Below, in pieces: positions 1 to 12,974 of a stretch of 64,000 nucleotides of DNA. The DNA comes from Myxococcaceae bacterium (lineage in GTDB: Bacteria; Myxococcota; Myxococcia; Myxococcales; Myxococcaceae). Within the stretch, counting starts at the first letter, position 1. Each line of letters begins with the position of its first letter. Location of the stretch: assembly GCA_016793095.1 (NCBI GenBank), contig JAEUJQ010000071.1, forward strand, positions 124,001 to 188,000, written 5' to 3'. The notes below the pieces were generated by a model. The model saw only the letters and a list, made by a program, of their open reading frames with translations, was not told the origin of the DNA and did not search any database. A program made the translations under genes and the position numbers.

Positions 1-2
1 GC

Positions 3-1079
3 GCGCTCGGCGTCGTGGGTGACGTCACCGCCGCCGACTACTGGGACGGCCGGGAGATCGACTGGCGCGCGCCGGGCTACGCAGCCGACCTCGCCGGCCT
101 CACCGACCTCGCGTACGACCGCTACGGCCTGCGCGTCGAGTGGACGCTCATCGGCGACGGGCAGAAGAACATCCCCAACGAGGCCGACCGCTACGCGCTG
201 GTCGACACTTTCCTCGCGATGTCCCGGGGGCGCGAGCACAAGATCATGCACTTCGAGCTGGCGAACGAGGCCTGGCAGAACGGCTTCGCGGGCGACTCGG
301 GGCGGGCGCAGCTGCGGGCGCTCACGCGCTACATGAACGACCGCACCGACGTGCTGGTCGCGGCGAGCGCGCCCGACGGCTACGAGCAGGCCACCGTCGA
401 GGCCATCTACGGCGGCGGCGTGGCCGACCTCGCGACGCCCCACTTCGACCGCGACTCGACGAAGATCGAGGGCTCGTGGCGCGCGGTGCGCCAGCCCTGG
501 GAGTGGCGCTACTACCAGAACGTGCCCGAGCTCGCGTCGAACAACGAGCCCATCGGCCCGGGCGCGTCGGTCGCGAGCGAGACGAACCCGGTGAAGCTCG
601 TCTCGGGCGCGCTGGCCTCGTGGGTGAGCGGCGTGGGCGCGTACGTCTTCCACACGCGCGCGGGCGTGCGCGGCGACACCGACGTCTGGACCGAGCCGGG
701 CTTCACGGCGTTCAAGCCGCTCGCGTCGTTCGTGCCCCCGGGCCTGGCCGCGTGGACGCAGAAGAACGCGCACTGGGCCGACGCGCCGTTCAAGCCGTAC
801 GCGCGCGAGCCGAACGGAACGCTGGTGCCGAACGCGATGTGGCCCGACACCGGTGGGACGGGCACCGTGCGCGCATACGGCGTGGTGCAGGGCGTCGACT
901 TCGTCGTCTTCCCGTTCGGCATCAAGGACCGGTTCACCCTCGAGCCGCGGCGGAACGTCGAGTTCGACGTCATCGACCTCATGACCGGCCAGGTGCTGCG
1001 CCACGAGACGCTCGCCGCGGGGCAGCAGTTCGACCTGCAGGGCGCCGAGGCCTTCGTGCTCAAGGGCCGCTACCGCTGA
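3..1079 (+). CDS. Glycoside hydrolase-like protein, 5' end outside window
   Basis: The reading frame is open to the first base, so the protein is N-terminally truncated; a GTG at 15 is probably internal. The 359 visible residues look like the C-terminal part of a clan GH-A type (beta/alpha)8 glycosidase. An ANEAWQN motif near residues 87-93 resembles the acid/base Asn-Glu of that clan, and the last ~70 residues (FTLEPRRNVEFDVIDL, then VLRHETL) look like a small beta domain. The substrate cannot be told. It ends 58 bp before pdxH on the same strand. The enzyme class is inferred from the Asn-Glu motif and general layout only. Confidence 0.55.
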   Translation, partial: ALGVVGDVTAADYWDGREIDWRAPGYAADLAGLTDLAYDRYGLRVEWTLIGDGQKNIPNEADRYALVDTFLAMSRGREHKIMHFELANEAWQNGFAGDSGRAQLRALTRYMNDRTDVLVAASAPDGYEQATVEAIYGGGVADLATPHFDRDSTKIEGSWRAVRQPWEWRYYQNVPELASNNEPIGPGASVASETNPVKLVSGALASWVSGVGAYVFHTRAGVRGDTDVWTEPGFTAFKPLASFVPPGLAAWTQKNAHWADAPFKPYAREPNGTLVPNAMWPDTGGTGTVRAYGVVQGVDFVVFPFGIKDRFTLEPRRNVEFDVIDLMTGQVLRHETLAAGQQFDLQGAEAFVLKGRYR

Positions 1080-1137
1080 CGGTTGGAGCGGCGCGGGTTC
1101 CAGTGAGCGCCGGGGGCGGCCGTGCTAGGGACGGCGC

Positions 1138-1779
1138 GTGGCGTCGCGAGACCTCAACCACCTGCGCAGCGACTACAAGCGCGGCGCGCTCGACGAAGAG
1201 CACGGCGCCGCCGACCCGGTGACGCAGTTCCACAAGTGGTTCGACGAGGCGCTCGCCTCGGAGCTGCCCGAGCCGAACGCGATGACGCTCGCCACTGTCG
1301 ACGCCGACGGCCAGCCCAGCGCTCGCGTGGTGCTGCTCAAGAGCTTCGACGACGCGGGCTTCGTCTTCTATTCCAACTACGAGAGCCGCAAGGGCCGTGC
1401 CCTCGACGCCAACCCGCGCGCGGCGCTGCTCTTCTTCTGGCCCGAGCTCGAGCGGCAGGTGCGCGTCGAAGGCACGGTGGCCCGCGTCGCGCCCGTGGTG
1501 TCCGACGCCTACTTCGCGACCCGCCCGCTCGCGAGCCGCATCGGCGCGTGGGCGTCTCCGCAGAGCCAGCCGATTCCCGGCAAGGCCTGGCTCGTCGCGC
1601 GCGCCGCCGAGATGGGCGTGCGCCACGGGCTCTCTCCGGGCCGCCCGCCGCACTGGGGTGGCTACGCGCTCGAGCCGCGACGCGTCGAGTTCTGGCAGGG
1701 GAGGCCGTCGCGCCTGCACGACCGCATCCTCTACTCGCGCGGTGACGAGGGCTGGCGGCTCGAGCGGCTGGCGCCCTGA
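1138..1779 (+). CDS. pdxH: Pyridoxamine 5'-phosphate oxidase
   Basis: PdxH uses FMN and O2 to oxidise pyridoxine or pyridoxamine 5'-phosphate to pyridoxal 5'-phosphate, the last step of B6 salvage. The 213 residues match the usual length (about 218 in E. coli). The N-terminal [20 protein letters not shown] and [12 protein letters not shown] segments are the FMN-binding split-barrel signature, [16 protein letters not shown] follows, and the protein ends in the family tail with W-R-L-E-R-L-x-P. The start is GTG at 1138, chosen because it opens directly into the conserved N-terminus. It is a cytosolic single-domain enzyme, monocistronic or weakly linked to the next gene 66 bp downstream. Confidence 0.95.
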   Translation: MASRDLNHLRSDYKRGALDEEHGAADPVTQFHKWFDEALASELPEPNAMTLATVDADGQPSARVVLLKSFDDAGFVFYSNYESRKGRALDANPRAALLFFWPELERQVRVEGTVARVAPVVSDAYFATRPLASRIGAWASPQSQPIPGKAWLVARAAEMGVRHGLSPGRPPHWGGYALEPRRVEFWQGRPSRLHDRILYSRGDEGWRLERLAP

Positions 1780-1845
1780 AGCGGTCTTGCCTTCACGGCC
1801 CGACGCGCTGACGTATGGTCCCGCGCCTCTCTGAAGGAGCTCTCC

Positions 1846-3618
1846 GTGCAGCGTCAGCTCACCTCTCGCGCCATCCTCGCCGGCATGCTCATCGGCGCGG
1901 TGATGTGCCTGTCGAACATCTACGTCTTCTTCAAGACGGGCTGGTCGATGGGCGTCACGCTCACCGCCTGCATCCTCGCGTGGGCCGTCTTCAAGGGCCT
2001 CGGCGCGGCGAAGGTGACGAAGGAGCCCCTCGGCGTGCTCGAGAACAACGCGCTCACCACCGTGGCCTCGGGCGCCGGCTTCATGACGGGCGGCGGGAAC
2101 ATGGCGGCGTTCGGCGCGCTCCTCATGGTGACGACCGACCGGCCGCCGTCGATTCCCATCATCTTCTGGTTCGCCGCCATCGCCGCGCTGGGCGTCTTCG
2201 CCGCCATCCCCATCAAGCGGCAGCTCATCGACGAAGAGAAGCTGCCGTTCCCCACCGGCACCGCGACGGCCGAGACGCTCAGGTCGATTCACGCCGGGGA
2301 CGCGGGCAGCGACGTCGAGGGCGGCAAGAAGGCCCGGGCGCTCGCGTGGTCCGCCGGCTTCGGCGCGGTGGTGGCCTTCCTGCGTGACGCGAAGGCCCCG
2401 TGGATGCCCTTCAACCTGCCCGGCGCCATCGAGCTGCCGGTGACGCTCGCCGGCAAGGCGCTCAAGGAGTGGACGCTCTCGCTCAAGACCGAGGTCGTGC
2501 TGATCGCCGCCGGCGCGCTCATGAGCTTCCGCACCGGCTGGTCGCTGCTCCTGGGCGGTGGCCTCACCTACGTGGTGCTCGCGCCCGCGCTGCTCGAGAG
2601 CGGCGCCATCACCGGCACCGGCTACAAGGCCATCGTCGCGTGGACGCTGTGGCCCGGCGCGGCGGTGCTGGTGGGCAGCGGGCTCACCACCTTCGCGCTC
2701 GACTACAAGAGCGTCGCGCGCAGCCTCTCGGGCCTCGCCGCCATGCTGCCCGGCCGCAAGGCCCCCGCGCCCACCGCCGACGACGCCGACGAGTGCCCGG
2801 CCTGGTGGTTCCCCGCCGGCTTCGTCGCGCTCGGGCCCGTCGTCATCTTCCTCATGGGCTGGCTCTTCCACATTCCCTTCTGGGCCGGCCTCATCGCGGT
2901 GCCGCTCGCGGTGCTGATGGGCTTCGTCGCTGCGCGCGTGACGGGAGAGACCGACGTCACGCCCACCAAAGCGCTCGGCCCCGTCACCCAGTTGCTCTAC
3001 GGCGTGCTGACGCCGGGGAACCTGAGCGGCAACATCATGTCGGCCAACGTCACCGGCGGCATCGGGCTGCACGCGGCCGACCTGCTCACCACGCTGAAGA
3101 CGGGCAAGCTGCTCGGCGCGAGCGCGCGGCAGCAAGCGCAGGCGCAGCTCTTCGGCGTGGTGGCGGGCGCCATCGTCGTCGTGCCCGCGTTCAACCTCAT
3201 CATCCCCGACCCGTCGCTGCTGGGCGGCGACACCTGGCCCGCGCCCTCGTGCCTCGTGTGGGCCGGCGTGTCGAAGGCCTTCGCGAACGGCATCGGCGCG
3301 CTGCCCGAGTCGGCGCGCACGGCGGTGTGGGTGGGCCTCGCGCTCGGCGTCGTGCTGGCCCTCGCCGAGCGGCTGGCGCCGAAGCACCTCAAGGCCTTCG
3401 TGCCGTCGCCGTCGGGGCTGGGCATCGCCATGGTGATTCCGGGCAGCAACGCGGTGGCGATGTTCCTCGGCTCTGCGATGGCCGAGCTCATGCGGCGGCG
3501 GCGGCCCGAGCTGGCCGAGCGCCTCGTGGTGCCCGTCAGCTCCGGCCTCATCGCCGGCGAGAGCCTCATGGGCATCGTGGTGGCGCTGCTCGTCGTCGCC
3601 GGAGTGCTGACCCGCTGA
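1846..3618 (+). CDS. OPT-family oligopeptide/metal-chelate transporter
   Basis: A polytopic inner-membrane protein of 590 residues with about 14 or more hydrophobic segments, typical of bacterial OPT-superfamily transporters that import peptides or metal-chelating compounds by proton symport. Visible hallmarks are the Gly-rich segments GAGFMTGGGNMAAFGALL near residue 78 and LPFPTGTATAETLRSIHAGD near residue 132, and the C-terminal SGLIAGESLMGIVVALL stretch. The start is GTG at 1846, preceded by AAGGAG at a good spacing. Nothing nearby reveals the substrate. The family assignment is strong; the cargo is unknown. Confidence 0.88.
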   Translation: MQRQLTSRAILAGMLIGAVMCLSNIYVFFKTGWSMGVTLTACILAWAVFKGLGAAKVTKEPLGVLENNALTTVASGAGFMTGGGNMAAFGALLMVTTDRPPSIPIIFWFAAIAALGVFAAIPIKRQLIDEEKLPFPTGTATAETLRSIHAGDAGSDVEGGKKARALAWSAGFGAVVAFLRDAKAPWMPFNLPGAIELPVTLAGKALKEWTLSLKTEVVLIAAGALMSFRTGWSLLLGGGLTYVVLAPALLESGAITGTGYKAIVAWTLWPGAAVLVGSGLTTFALDYKSVARSLSGLAAMLPGRKAPAPTADDADECPAWWFPAGFVALGPVVIFLMGWLFHIPFWAGLIAVPLAVLMGFVAARVTGETDVTPTKALGPVTQLLYGVLTPGNLSGNIMSANVTGGIGLHAADLLTTLKTGKLLGASARQQAQAQLFGVVAGAIVVVPAFNLIIPDPSLLGGDTWPAPSCLVWAGVSKAFANGIGALPESARTAVWVGLALGVVLALAERLAPKHLKAFVPSPSGLGIAMVIPGSNAVAMFLGSAMAELMRRRRPELAERLVVPVSSGLIAGESLMGIVVALLVVAGVLTR

Positions 3619-3995
3619 CGGGAGCGACAGCCGACAGAACCACGCCAAGGCCAGGAAGCCGTGCCGATGACACGGAGGCCTTCGGCGAGCACCCAGCTCC
3701 CGGTTGTGGGACATCAGACGGTGGTCCGACAGCGTGGGCCTCACCTGGGCGACACCTTCCTCTCGGCGGGAGCGACCGAGCGCGCGAAGGAGTGTTGGAG
3801 CCTCGGCGCTCAGCGCGACCCCGAGGCCTCCGCCGCGACGGCCTGTCAGCAGCGACTGGCCAGCCACGCAGTGCACGGACATCGCGAGACTTCCGCGGGG
3901 CCGCTCACGCGGGAGGTCAGCGAAGGAAAAACGGCCGTGAAGTGAAGCCGATGACTGCGGCCCACGGGTGCCTCGCGGGTGTGCTCACGAGCTGA
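3619..3995. other. Gap between convergent genes, no gene seen
   Basis: This stretch of 377 bp separates the transporter from the convergent EGF-repeat lipoprotein. Short frames exist on the plus strand, but their composition is Arg/Ser/Pro-rich with no recognisable domain or ribosome site. I see no clear hairpin terminator or tandem repeat. Confidence 0.5.
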
Positions 3996-5861
3996 TCAGC
4001 GGCGGACGGCGTAGCCCAGGTTGCTCCACGACGACGACGGCGCCGGGTACGTGAGGTGCACCGCATAGCTCGAGTCCACGACGAGGCTGGTCTGGCCGAG
4101 CACGTCATCGGCCGTCGTCACCGTCTCGGTGATGTAGTCGCCGGTCGTCGAGGTCGCGTTGCTCACGTAGCGCACCACGTTGCCGCGCGTGAAGTCGAGC
4201 CACGCCGCGTGCGTCGTGCCGAGCGGGCTCTGCGCGATGGACACGCCTGAGAACCACATCGAGCCCGCTCCGGTGCCCTGGGGCGTGTCGACGATGGTCT
4301 GCTGCGTGCGCGACAGGCCCGAGTACGACTCGAGGATGATGCGGTGGCCGTTGTCGGGCGTGTAGTACGCGAGGAAGACGGTGCCGCTCGGGTCGAGCAC
4401 GACGTCCCACGACCAGGCGCGCAGCGTCGTCACCGTCGTCGTCGTCCAGGTGGAGCCGTTGTTGCTGCTGCGCGCGAGCGTGAGGCCGTCGGGGCTGCGT
4501 GAGAAGAGCGCCACCACCATGCCGCCGCTCGCCGAGACCTTCGGGCCGAAGCCGCTCGCGCCGGTGCCGAGGATGGTGGGCGTGCTCCAGGTGCTGCTGC
4601 CCACCGTGCGCGACGAGTAGCCCACCTGGCCGAGGGCGCCGCCGCTGCGCACCACCGCGACGAGGTGCTCTCGCCCGCCGCCCGCTGCGACGTCGGGCCG
4701 GTCGTACCCGCTCAGGCTGTTCTCGGGCGACCAGCTCGGTGAGCTCGCCGAGCGCTTCCACGTCGACACGCTCATGCTGATGCTCGTGCCCACCACCGTC
4801 GTGAGGCCGTTCGCGACGATGAAGGAGGACGAGGCCGCGAGGCTTGGCTCCATGGCGTTGGTGGCAGAGTCCACCGTCTCCGGCGCGCTCCACGACGTCG
4901 TGCGCCGCCGCAGGTACACGCCGCGGGGGCTCTCGGAGTGGTAGACGACCGCCGGGTAGCCGGCCGCGTCGAGCGCGAGCGCCGAGTGGCCGCCGCCCGA
5001 GAACGCCACCGTCTCCATCGTCCACGTCGGCGTGTTGGCCGTGCAGGTGAAGCCGTTGCCCGTGTAGCCGGAGCGGCACGCGCACGAGAACGAGCCGGTG
5101 AGGTTGGTGCAGCTCGCGTTCACGCTGCAGCCGGCCGTGCCGCTCAGGCACTCGTCGATGTCCGAGCAGAAGGTGCCGCTGCCGGTGAAGCCGGTCCGGC
5201 AGGCGCAGGTCCGCGAGCCCGGCGTGTTGGTGCAGGTCGCGTTCGCGTGGCACCCGCCGTTGCCGCTCGCGCACTCGTCCACGTCGCTGCAGGTGAAGCC
5301 GTTGCCCGTCCAGCCCGGGAAGCAGGCGCACTGGGCCACGCCGCCCAGGTTGGTGCACTGCGCGTTGACGTCGCAGCCGCCGTTGTTCGTGAGACACGGG
5401 TTCACCGGCGCCCCGCCCGCCGAGCCGCCACCGACTGACGCGGAGCCGCCGCCGACCGACGCGGAGCCGCCGCCGACTGACGCGGAGCCGCCGCCGACTG
5501 ACGCCGAGCCGCCACCGACCGACGCGGAGCCGCCACCGACCGACGCGGAGCCGCCACCGACTGACGCCGACCCGCCACCGACCGACGCGGAGCCGCCGCC
5601 GAAGCCAGAGCCACCACCGACGCTCCCGGGGCCGATGGGCGTGACGAGCGACGTGCAGCTGCCCACCGAGCACACGAGGTTCGACCGCGTGCAGTCCTGG
5701 CACTGAGACCCGAGCGAGCCGCACGCGTTCGACGAGCTGCCGCCTACGCACTCACCGGAGGTCGTGCAGCAGCCCGAGCACGTGCGCGCGTTGCACTGCC
5801 GTGGCGCCGTGCCGCACCCCGCGCCCGACAGAAGAAGAAGAAGAACCCACGCTCGAGTCAT
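3996..5861 (-). CDS. EGF-repeat lipoprotein with Gly/Ser stalk and propeller-like C-terminus
   Basis: A 621-residue secreted protein. The N-terminal LLLLLSGAGC is a signal peptide with lipobox, so it should be acylated at the membrane. A Cys-rich segment follows, then a stalk of eight GGGSASV heptads (a 21-bp minisatellite at about 5415-5600), then three EGF-like modules (residues about 160-275) with DVDECASGNGGC and DIDECLSGTAGC calcium-binding EGF signatures. The remaining ~330 residues carry repeated S-x-D and W-rich strands like a sialidase/BNR-type beta-propeller. Myxobacteria carry many such surface lipoproteins; the ligand is unknown. It is divergent from the DNA ligase, with a 100-bp gap. 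Confidence 0.85.
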   Translation of the reverse strand: MTRAWVLLLLLSGAGCGTAPRQCNARTCSGCCTTSGECVGGSSSNACGSLGSQCQDCTRSNLVCSVGSCTSLVTPIGPGSVGGGSGFGGGSASVGGGSASVGGGSASVGGGSASVGGGSASVGGGSASVGGGSASVGGGSASVGGGSAGGAPVNPCLTNNGGCDVNAQCTNLGGVAQCACFPGWTGNGFTCSDVDECASGNGGCHANATCTNTPGSRTCACRTGFTGSGTFCSDIDECLSGTAGCSVNASCTNLTGSFSCACRSGYTGNGFTCTANTPTWTMETVAFSGGGHSALALDAAGYPAVVYHSESPRGVYLRRRTTSWSAPETVDSATNAMEPSLAASSSFIVANGLTTVVGTSISMSVSTWKRSASSPSWSPENSLSGYDRPDVAAGGGREHLVAVVRSGGALGQVGYSSRTVGSSTWSTPTILGTGASGFGPKVSASGGMVVALFSRSPDGLTLARSSNNGSTWTTTTVTTLRAWSWDVVLDPSGTVFLAYYTPDNGHRIILESYSGLSRTQQTIVDTPQGTGAGSMWFSGVSIAQSPLGTTHAAWLDFTRGNVVRYVSNATSTTGDYITETVTTADDVLGQTSLVVDSSYAVHLTYPAPSSSWSNLGYAVRR

Positions 5862-5961
5862 GACCGCGCCTCCGCGCGGAAGACACCGGACCCTGCCTGT
5901 GGATGCACCGAAAGTGCGGCCAGCTGAACCCTGAGCGCTTCCAAACGGTTACGCTCGGCCC

Positions 5962-7110
5962 GTGCGCCACCAAGAGGTGAGGCTGTTCTTCCAGGAAGGC
6001 AGCTCGGACAAGGTCTACTACGCGCGGATCGTCCCGGCCGGCGCGAACGTCTTCGACGTGGTGGTGCAGTGGGGCCGCCGCGGCAGCACGCTCCAGGAGG
6101 GCAAGAAGGCCCTCAAGGTGCCGCTCGAGAAGGCCGAGGCCACGCTGGCGAAGCTGGTCCGCGAGAAGCGGGGCAAGGGCTACGAGGAGCTCACCGCCAC
6201 CACGAAGCCCGCCGAGGTCGCGCCGCCGATGGGGCAGGGCTCGGGCAGCAAGGTGACGGGCGTGCGCGCGCGGGTGGGCCGGGTCGCCCAGCTGCTCAAC
6301 CCCGTCGAGCTGCACGAGGTCGAGGCGCTGCTCCGGGACGACGCCATCGTCGCGCAGCAGAAGCTCGACGGCGCCCGCGTGCTCTGCCACGTCGTCGATG
6401 GTGAAGTGCTGCCCACCAACCGCTCAGGGCAGAAGACGGCGCTCGCCGGCGAGGTGCTCCACGGCCTCGCGCACCTGCCCAACGGCACCGTGGTGGACGG
6501 CGAGGTGGTGCGGCACGACGGCGAGACCGTCTACTGGCTCTTCGACGTGCTCGAGTTCGCCGGTGACGACGTGTCGCGCGAGCCCTACGCGCAGCGCTTC
6601 GCCCGGCTGTCCGACGAGGTGGAGCCCGGCCTCGTCGAGCCGGCGCGCGTGCTCGAGACGGCCTTCACCACCGCGCAGAAGCGGGCGCTGTACGAGCAGC
6701 TCCAGCGCAGCGGCGCCGAGGGCATCGTCTTCAAGCGCCGCGACGCCCCGTGGACCGCTGGCCGGCCGGCGTCGGGCGGCACCCAGCTCAAGTGCAAGTT
6801 CATCGCCTCGGCGGACGTGGTGCTGGTGGAGAACGCCGGCAACGCCTACCGCATGCAAGTGTACGAGCGAGGCAGCCTGCGCGACGTCGGCAAGGTGTTC
6901 AGCGGCACGACGAACGAGGTGCGCGCGTCGCTCGACGTGCGGCTGTCGCGCGGGCAGCGCGTCGTCGCCGAGGTGCGCTACCTCTACGCCACGGACGACC
7001 TGCAGCTCTTCCAGCCCGTCTTCGTGCGCGCGCGCGACGACAAGGCCGAGCGCGACTGCACGCTCGACCAGCTCAAGCGCACCAACCGCGACGTCGTCGA
7101 GCACGACTGA
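5962..7110 (+). CDS. ATP-dependent DNA ligase with N-terminal WGR domain
   Basis: A 382-residue fusion. Residues about 1-85 are a WGR domain (VVQWGRRGS with flanking strands), a DNA-end-binding module best known from poly(ADP-ribose) polymerases. Residues about 110-280 are a nucleotidyltransferase core: motif I KLDG with adenylated Lys134, RSGQK, VDGEV (motif III), EGIVFKR (motif IV) and QLKCKF (motif V). The last ~100 residues resemble the ligase OB-fold. It would seal nicks using ATP in addition to the housekeeping NAD ligase. The start is GTG at 5962, leading straight into the WGR fold. No Ku or polymerase gene is adjacent, so a role in end-joining is only inferred. Confidence 0.85.
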   Translation: MRHQEVRLFFQEGSSDKVYYARIVPAGANVFDVVVQWGRRGSTLQEGKKALKVPLEKAEATLAKLVREKRGKGYEELTATTKPAEVAPPMGQGSGSKVTGVRARVGRVAQLLNPVELHEVEALLRDDAIVAQQKLDGARVLCHVVDGEVLPTNRSGQKTALAGEVLHGLAHLPNGTVVDGEVVRHDGETVYWLFDVLEFAGDDVSREPYAQRFARLSDEVEPGLVEPARVLETAFTTAQKRALYEQLQRSGAEGIVFKRRDAPWTAGRPASGGTQLKCKFIASADVVLVENAGNAYRMQVYERGSLRDVGKVFSGTTNEVRASLDVRLSRGQRVVAEVRYLYATDDLQLFQPVFVRARDDKAERDCTLDQLKRTNRDVVEHD

Positions 7111-7377
7111 GTTTCCGGCGCGCTCGCCCTGGCTCGACGGACCATCCGCCCGCCCGCGAGCCGCTCGCCAGCGCTGAGGTCCCGGCGCGCTCGCCCTGGC
7201 TCGACGGGCCATCCGCCCGCCCGCGGCCGCTCGCCAGCGCTGAGGTCCCGCGCGTTCGCCCTGGCTCGACGGCCATCCGCCCGCCCGCGAGCCGCTCGCC
7301 AGCGCTGAGGTCCCGACGCGCTCGCCCTGGCTCGACGGGCCATCCGCCCGCCCGCGAGCCGCTCGCCAGCGCTGAGT
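7111..7377. repeat. Four tandem copies of a 65-67 bp repeat
   Basis: Four head-to-tail units of 65-67 bp fill the gap after the ligase gene. Each contains CGCTCGCCCTGGCTCGACGG, then CCATCCGCCCGCCCGCG, then CCGCTCGCCAGCGCTGAG. Units differ by a few substitutions and 1-2 bp indels, as expected for non-coding DNA. Within a unit, GCGAGC-C-GCTCGC forms a tight inverted repeat. A related 66-bp version occurs at about 39646-39777 inside a coding sequence. Confidence 0.9.
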
Positions 7378-7482
7378 GCTTGCGCTGCCCTGACAGGCAA
7401 GGGCGCCCCGTCGCCTCGCTCGCCCAATCGGTGTTGCTCTGCGCGCCGGACACGGGCAGACCTCTCGGCGGAGGCACACGCC

Positions 7483-9732
7483 ATGACGTTCGAGCAGGAA
7501 GTCCAGAGCACCGAGACGTGGTTCGCGAGCCCTCGCTTCAAGGGCATCACCCGCGTGCACACCGCCCGCGAGGTGGTCGAGCAGCGCGGCGTCATCCGCC
7601 AGGACTACGCGGTGGCGAAGGGGGCCGCCGAGGGCTTCTGGGCGCGGCTGCTCGAGCTCACCTCGCAGGGCAAGTGCATCACCACCTTCGGCCCGTACTC
7701 GCCCGGTCAGGCCGTCACGATGAAGAAGCTCGGCATCGAGGGCATCTACCTCGGCGGCTGGGCCACCAGCGCGAAGGGCTCGATGCAGGAAGACCCCGGG
7801 CCTGACCTCGCCAGCTACCCGCTGAGCCAGGTGCCGAACGAGGCGGCGCCCATCGTCCGCGCGCTGCTGACCGCCGACAAGAACCAGTTCCACACCCGCG
7901 CGCGCATGAGCGAGGAGCAGCGGCAGGCGACGCCGGAGATCGACTTCCGACCCTTCATCATCGCCGACGCCGACACCGGCCACGGCGGTGACGCGCACGT
8001 GCGCAACCTCGTTCGCCGCTTCGTCGAGGTCGGCGTGCCCGGCTACCACATCGAGGACCAGAAGCCCGGCGTGAAGAAGTGCGGCCACCAGGGCGGCAAG
8101 GTGCTCGTGAGCGAGGACGAGCAGCTCAAGCGCCTCTCCGCAGCCCGGTTCCAGCTCGACATCATGGGCGTGCCAGGCATCATCGTCGCGCGCACCGACG
8201 CCGAGTCGGCCACGCTCCTCGACGGCCGCGCCGACGAGCGCGATCAGCCCTTCATCCTCGGGGCCACCAACACGCGCCTGCCGACGTTCCGCGCCGCGGT
8301 CCTCTCGACGCTCCGGCAGTTCCGCAAGAGCGGCATCGGCGAGCTCAGCGGCCACCTGCTCTACGCCGTGTCCGAGACCGAGTTCGCGGCGGCCGACGCC
8401 TGGCTCGAGAAGAACGGCCTCGCGGCGGCCATCGTCGAGGCCGTGGCGGACTTCAAGAAGAAGGCCGTGAAGAGCGTCGATGACACGCTCGACAAGGTCT
8501 TCGACAAGCTCGTCGATGCCTGGCAGGTCGAGGCCGGCGTGAAGACCTACGCCGAGGCGGTGGCCGAGGCGATGACGTTCCGCGCGACCGAGGGCGTGCA
8601 GTTCGCCATGACGCCGGCGCAGTGGCTCGAGTTCGCGAACCGCGTCGGCTGGTTCGAGGCGCAGGAGAAGGCCCGCTCGATGGGCCTCGACGTGCGGTGG
8701 GACTGCGAGCACGCGAAGACGCCTGACGGCTACTACCAGGTGCGCGGAGGCCTCGACTACGCCATCGCGAAGTCGCTCGCCGCCGCCCCCTTCGCCGACA
8801 TCCTGTGGATGGAGACGAAGACCGCCGACCTGCACGAGGCGAAGAAGTTCGCCGACGCGATTCACGAGAAGTTCCCAGGGAAGATGCTGGCGTACAACCT
8901 GTCGCCCTCGTTCAACTGGGACACCACCGGCATGAGCGAAGACGAGATGCGCCACTTCCCCGAAGAGCTCGGGAAGCTGGGCTTCGTCTTCGACTTCATC
9001 ACCTACGGCGGCCACCAGATTGACGGCCTCGCCGCCGAGGAGTTCGCGTCGGCGCTGAGGCAGGACGGCATGCTCGCGCTCGCTCGCCTGCAGCGGAAGT
9101 TCCGCCTCCTCGAGTCTCCGTACCGCACGCCCCAGACGCTCGTCGGCGGTCCCCGCGCCGACGCAGGCCTGAGCTCCATCTCGGGCCGCACGGCGACCAC
9201 CAGGGCGATGGGCAAGGGCTCGACCCAGTTCCAGCACCTCGTGCAGACCGAGGTGCCGCCGAAGGTGCTCGAGGACTGGCTCGAGGTCTGGCGCAAGCGT
9301 CACGACTTCCCGAGCAAGCTGAAGGTGTCGCTGCGGCCGAACACCGCCGGCGCCGATCTGCTCGAGCTCGCCCTGCTCAAGCCCGACGGCGGGAAGCTGC
9401 TCAACGTGGTCTTCAACACCATCAAGGACCGGCGCGGTCGCAGCATCGTGTCGGTGCGAGACCAGAACAACTTCGACCTGTCGCTGCGCAAGAAGCGGCT
9501 GATGACCCTCGTCCAGTTGTTCCTCATTCACCGCTACAAGGCCGACTCGGTGCACTTCCTCACGCCCACCGACGACAACCTGAAGCAGTGCGAGGGCATG
9601 AAGGCGCGCGGCATCTTCAAGTCCGTCGCGACCGAGATTGGCGAGATCATCGTCGCCGACGTCGTGAAGGACCGCGTGAAGGACCTCGTCGGCAGCGACC
9701 GCGCGGCGCTCGAGGCGTTGATCAAGGGCTGA
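7483..9732 (+). CDS. aceA: Isocitrate lyase, long (ICL2-like) form
   Basis: Cleaves isocitrate to glyoxylate and succinate, the first step of the glyoxylate shunt for growth on acetate or fatty acids. The catalytic KKCGH motif is present with Cys200, preceded by the metal-site region [11 protein letters not shown] and followed by [17 protein letters not shown]. At 749 residues it is much longer than the classic ~430-residue enzyme and matches the large ICL2-type isoform, with an inserted helical segment near residues 300-360 and an extra C-terminal domain after about residue 590. ATG start at 7483. No malate synthase gene is adjacent. A plain catabolic gene name is used; the isoform call rests on length and layout. 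Confidence 0.9.
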   Translation: MTFEQEVQSTETWFASPRFKGITRVHTAREVVEQRGVIRQDYAVAKGAAEGFWARLLELTSQGKCITTFGPYSPGQAVTMKKLGIEGIYLGGWATSAKGSMQEDPGPDLASYPLSQVPNEAAPIVRALLTADKNQFHTRARMSEEQRQATPEIDFRPFIIADADTGHGGDAHVRNLVRRFVEVGVPGYHIEDQKPGVKKCGHQGGKVLVSEDEQLKRLSAARFQLDIMGVPGIIVARTDAESATLLDGRADERDQPFILGATNTRLPTFRAAVLSTLRQFRKSGIGELSGHLLYAVSETEFAAADAWLEKNGLAAAIVEAVADFKKKAVKSVDDTLDKVFDKLVDAWQVEAGVKTYAEAVAEAMTFRATEGVQFAMTPAQWLEFANRVGWFEAQEKARSMGLDVRWDCEHAKTPDGYYQVRGGLDYAIAKSLAAAPFADILWMETKTADLHEAKKFADAIHEKFPGKMLAYNLSPSFNWDTTGMSEDEMRHFPEELGKLGFVFDFITYGGHQIDGLAAEEFASALRQDGMLALARLQRKFRLLESPYRTPQTLVGGPRADAGLSSISGRTATTRAMGKGSTQFQHLVQTEVPPKVLEDWLEVWRKRHDFPSKLKVSLRPNTAGADLLELALLKPDGGKLLNVVFNTIKDRRGRSIVSVRDQNNFDLSLRKKRLMTLVQLFLIHRYKADSVHFLTPTDDNLKQCEGMKARGIFKSVATEIGEIIVADVVKDRVKDLVGSDRAALEALIKG

Positions 9733-9811
9733 CACGAGCCTCGCAGCTCGGGCAACGAGGGCCCTCGAACGTCTCTCGAACGGCGGCAACGAGCGGGCGC
9801 CGACCGCCGGC

Positions 9812-12793
<2,982 letters not shown>

Positions 12794-12974
12794 GTGAGTC
12801 CGCGCACGAGCTCTGGAAGCCGTGCCTCCGTGTTGAACCCCGGTGGGGAGCCGGGCGTGAAAGCTGTCTTCCGGAGCCGCCCGCGTCAACCCGGGGCGTC
12901 GATTGCCAGCAGTCATCGACGGGAGAACGCCTTGTGCCGCCCCGGCGTCCATGCGCTGTGCTCGACTTCTTCAC

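Noticed and set aside
1060-3882. 940-codon open frame on the minus strand
   Set aside because: Antisense to pdxH and the OPT transporter, both clear genes; composition typical of shadow frames.
7111-7480. Minus-strand coding potential across the 67-bp repeats
   Set aside because: Units have 65-67 bp lengths that shift the frame between copies, so a conserved protein is unlikely here.
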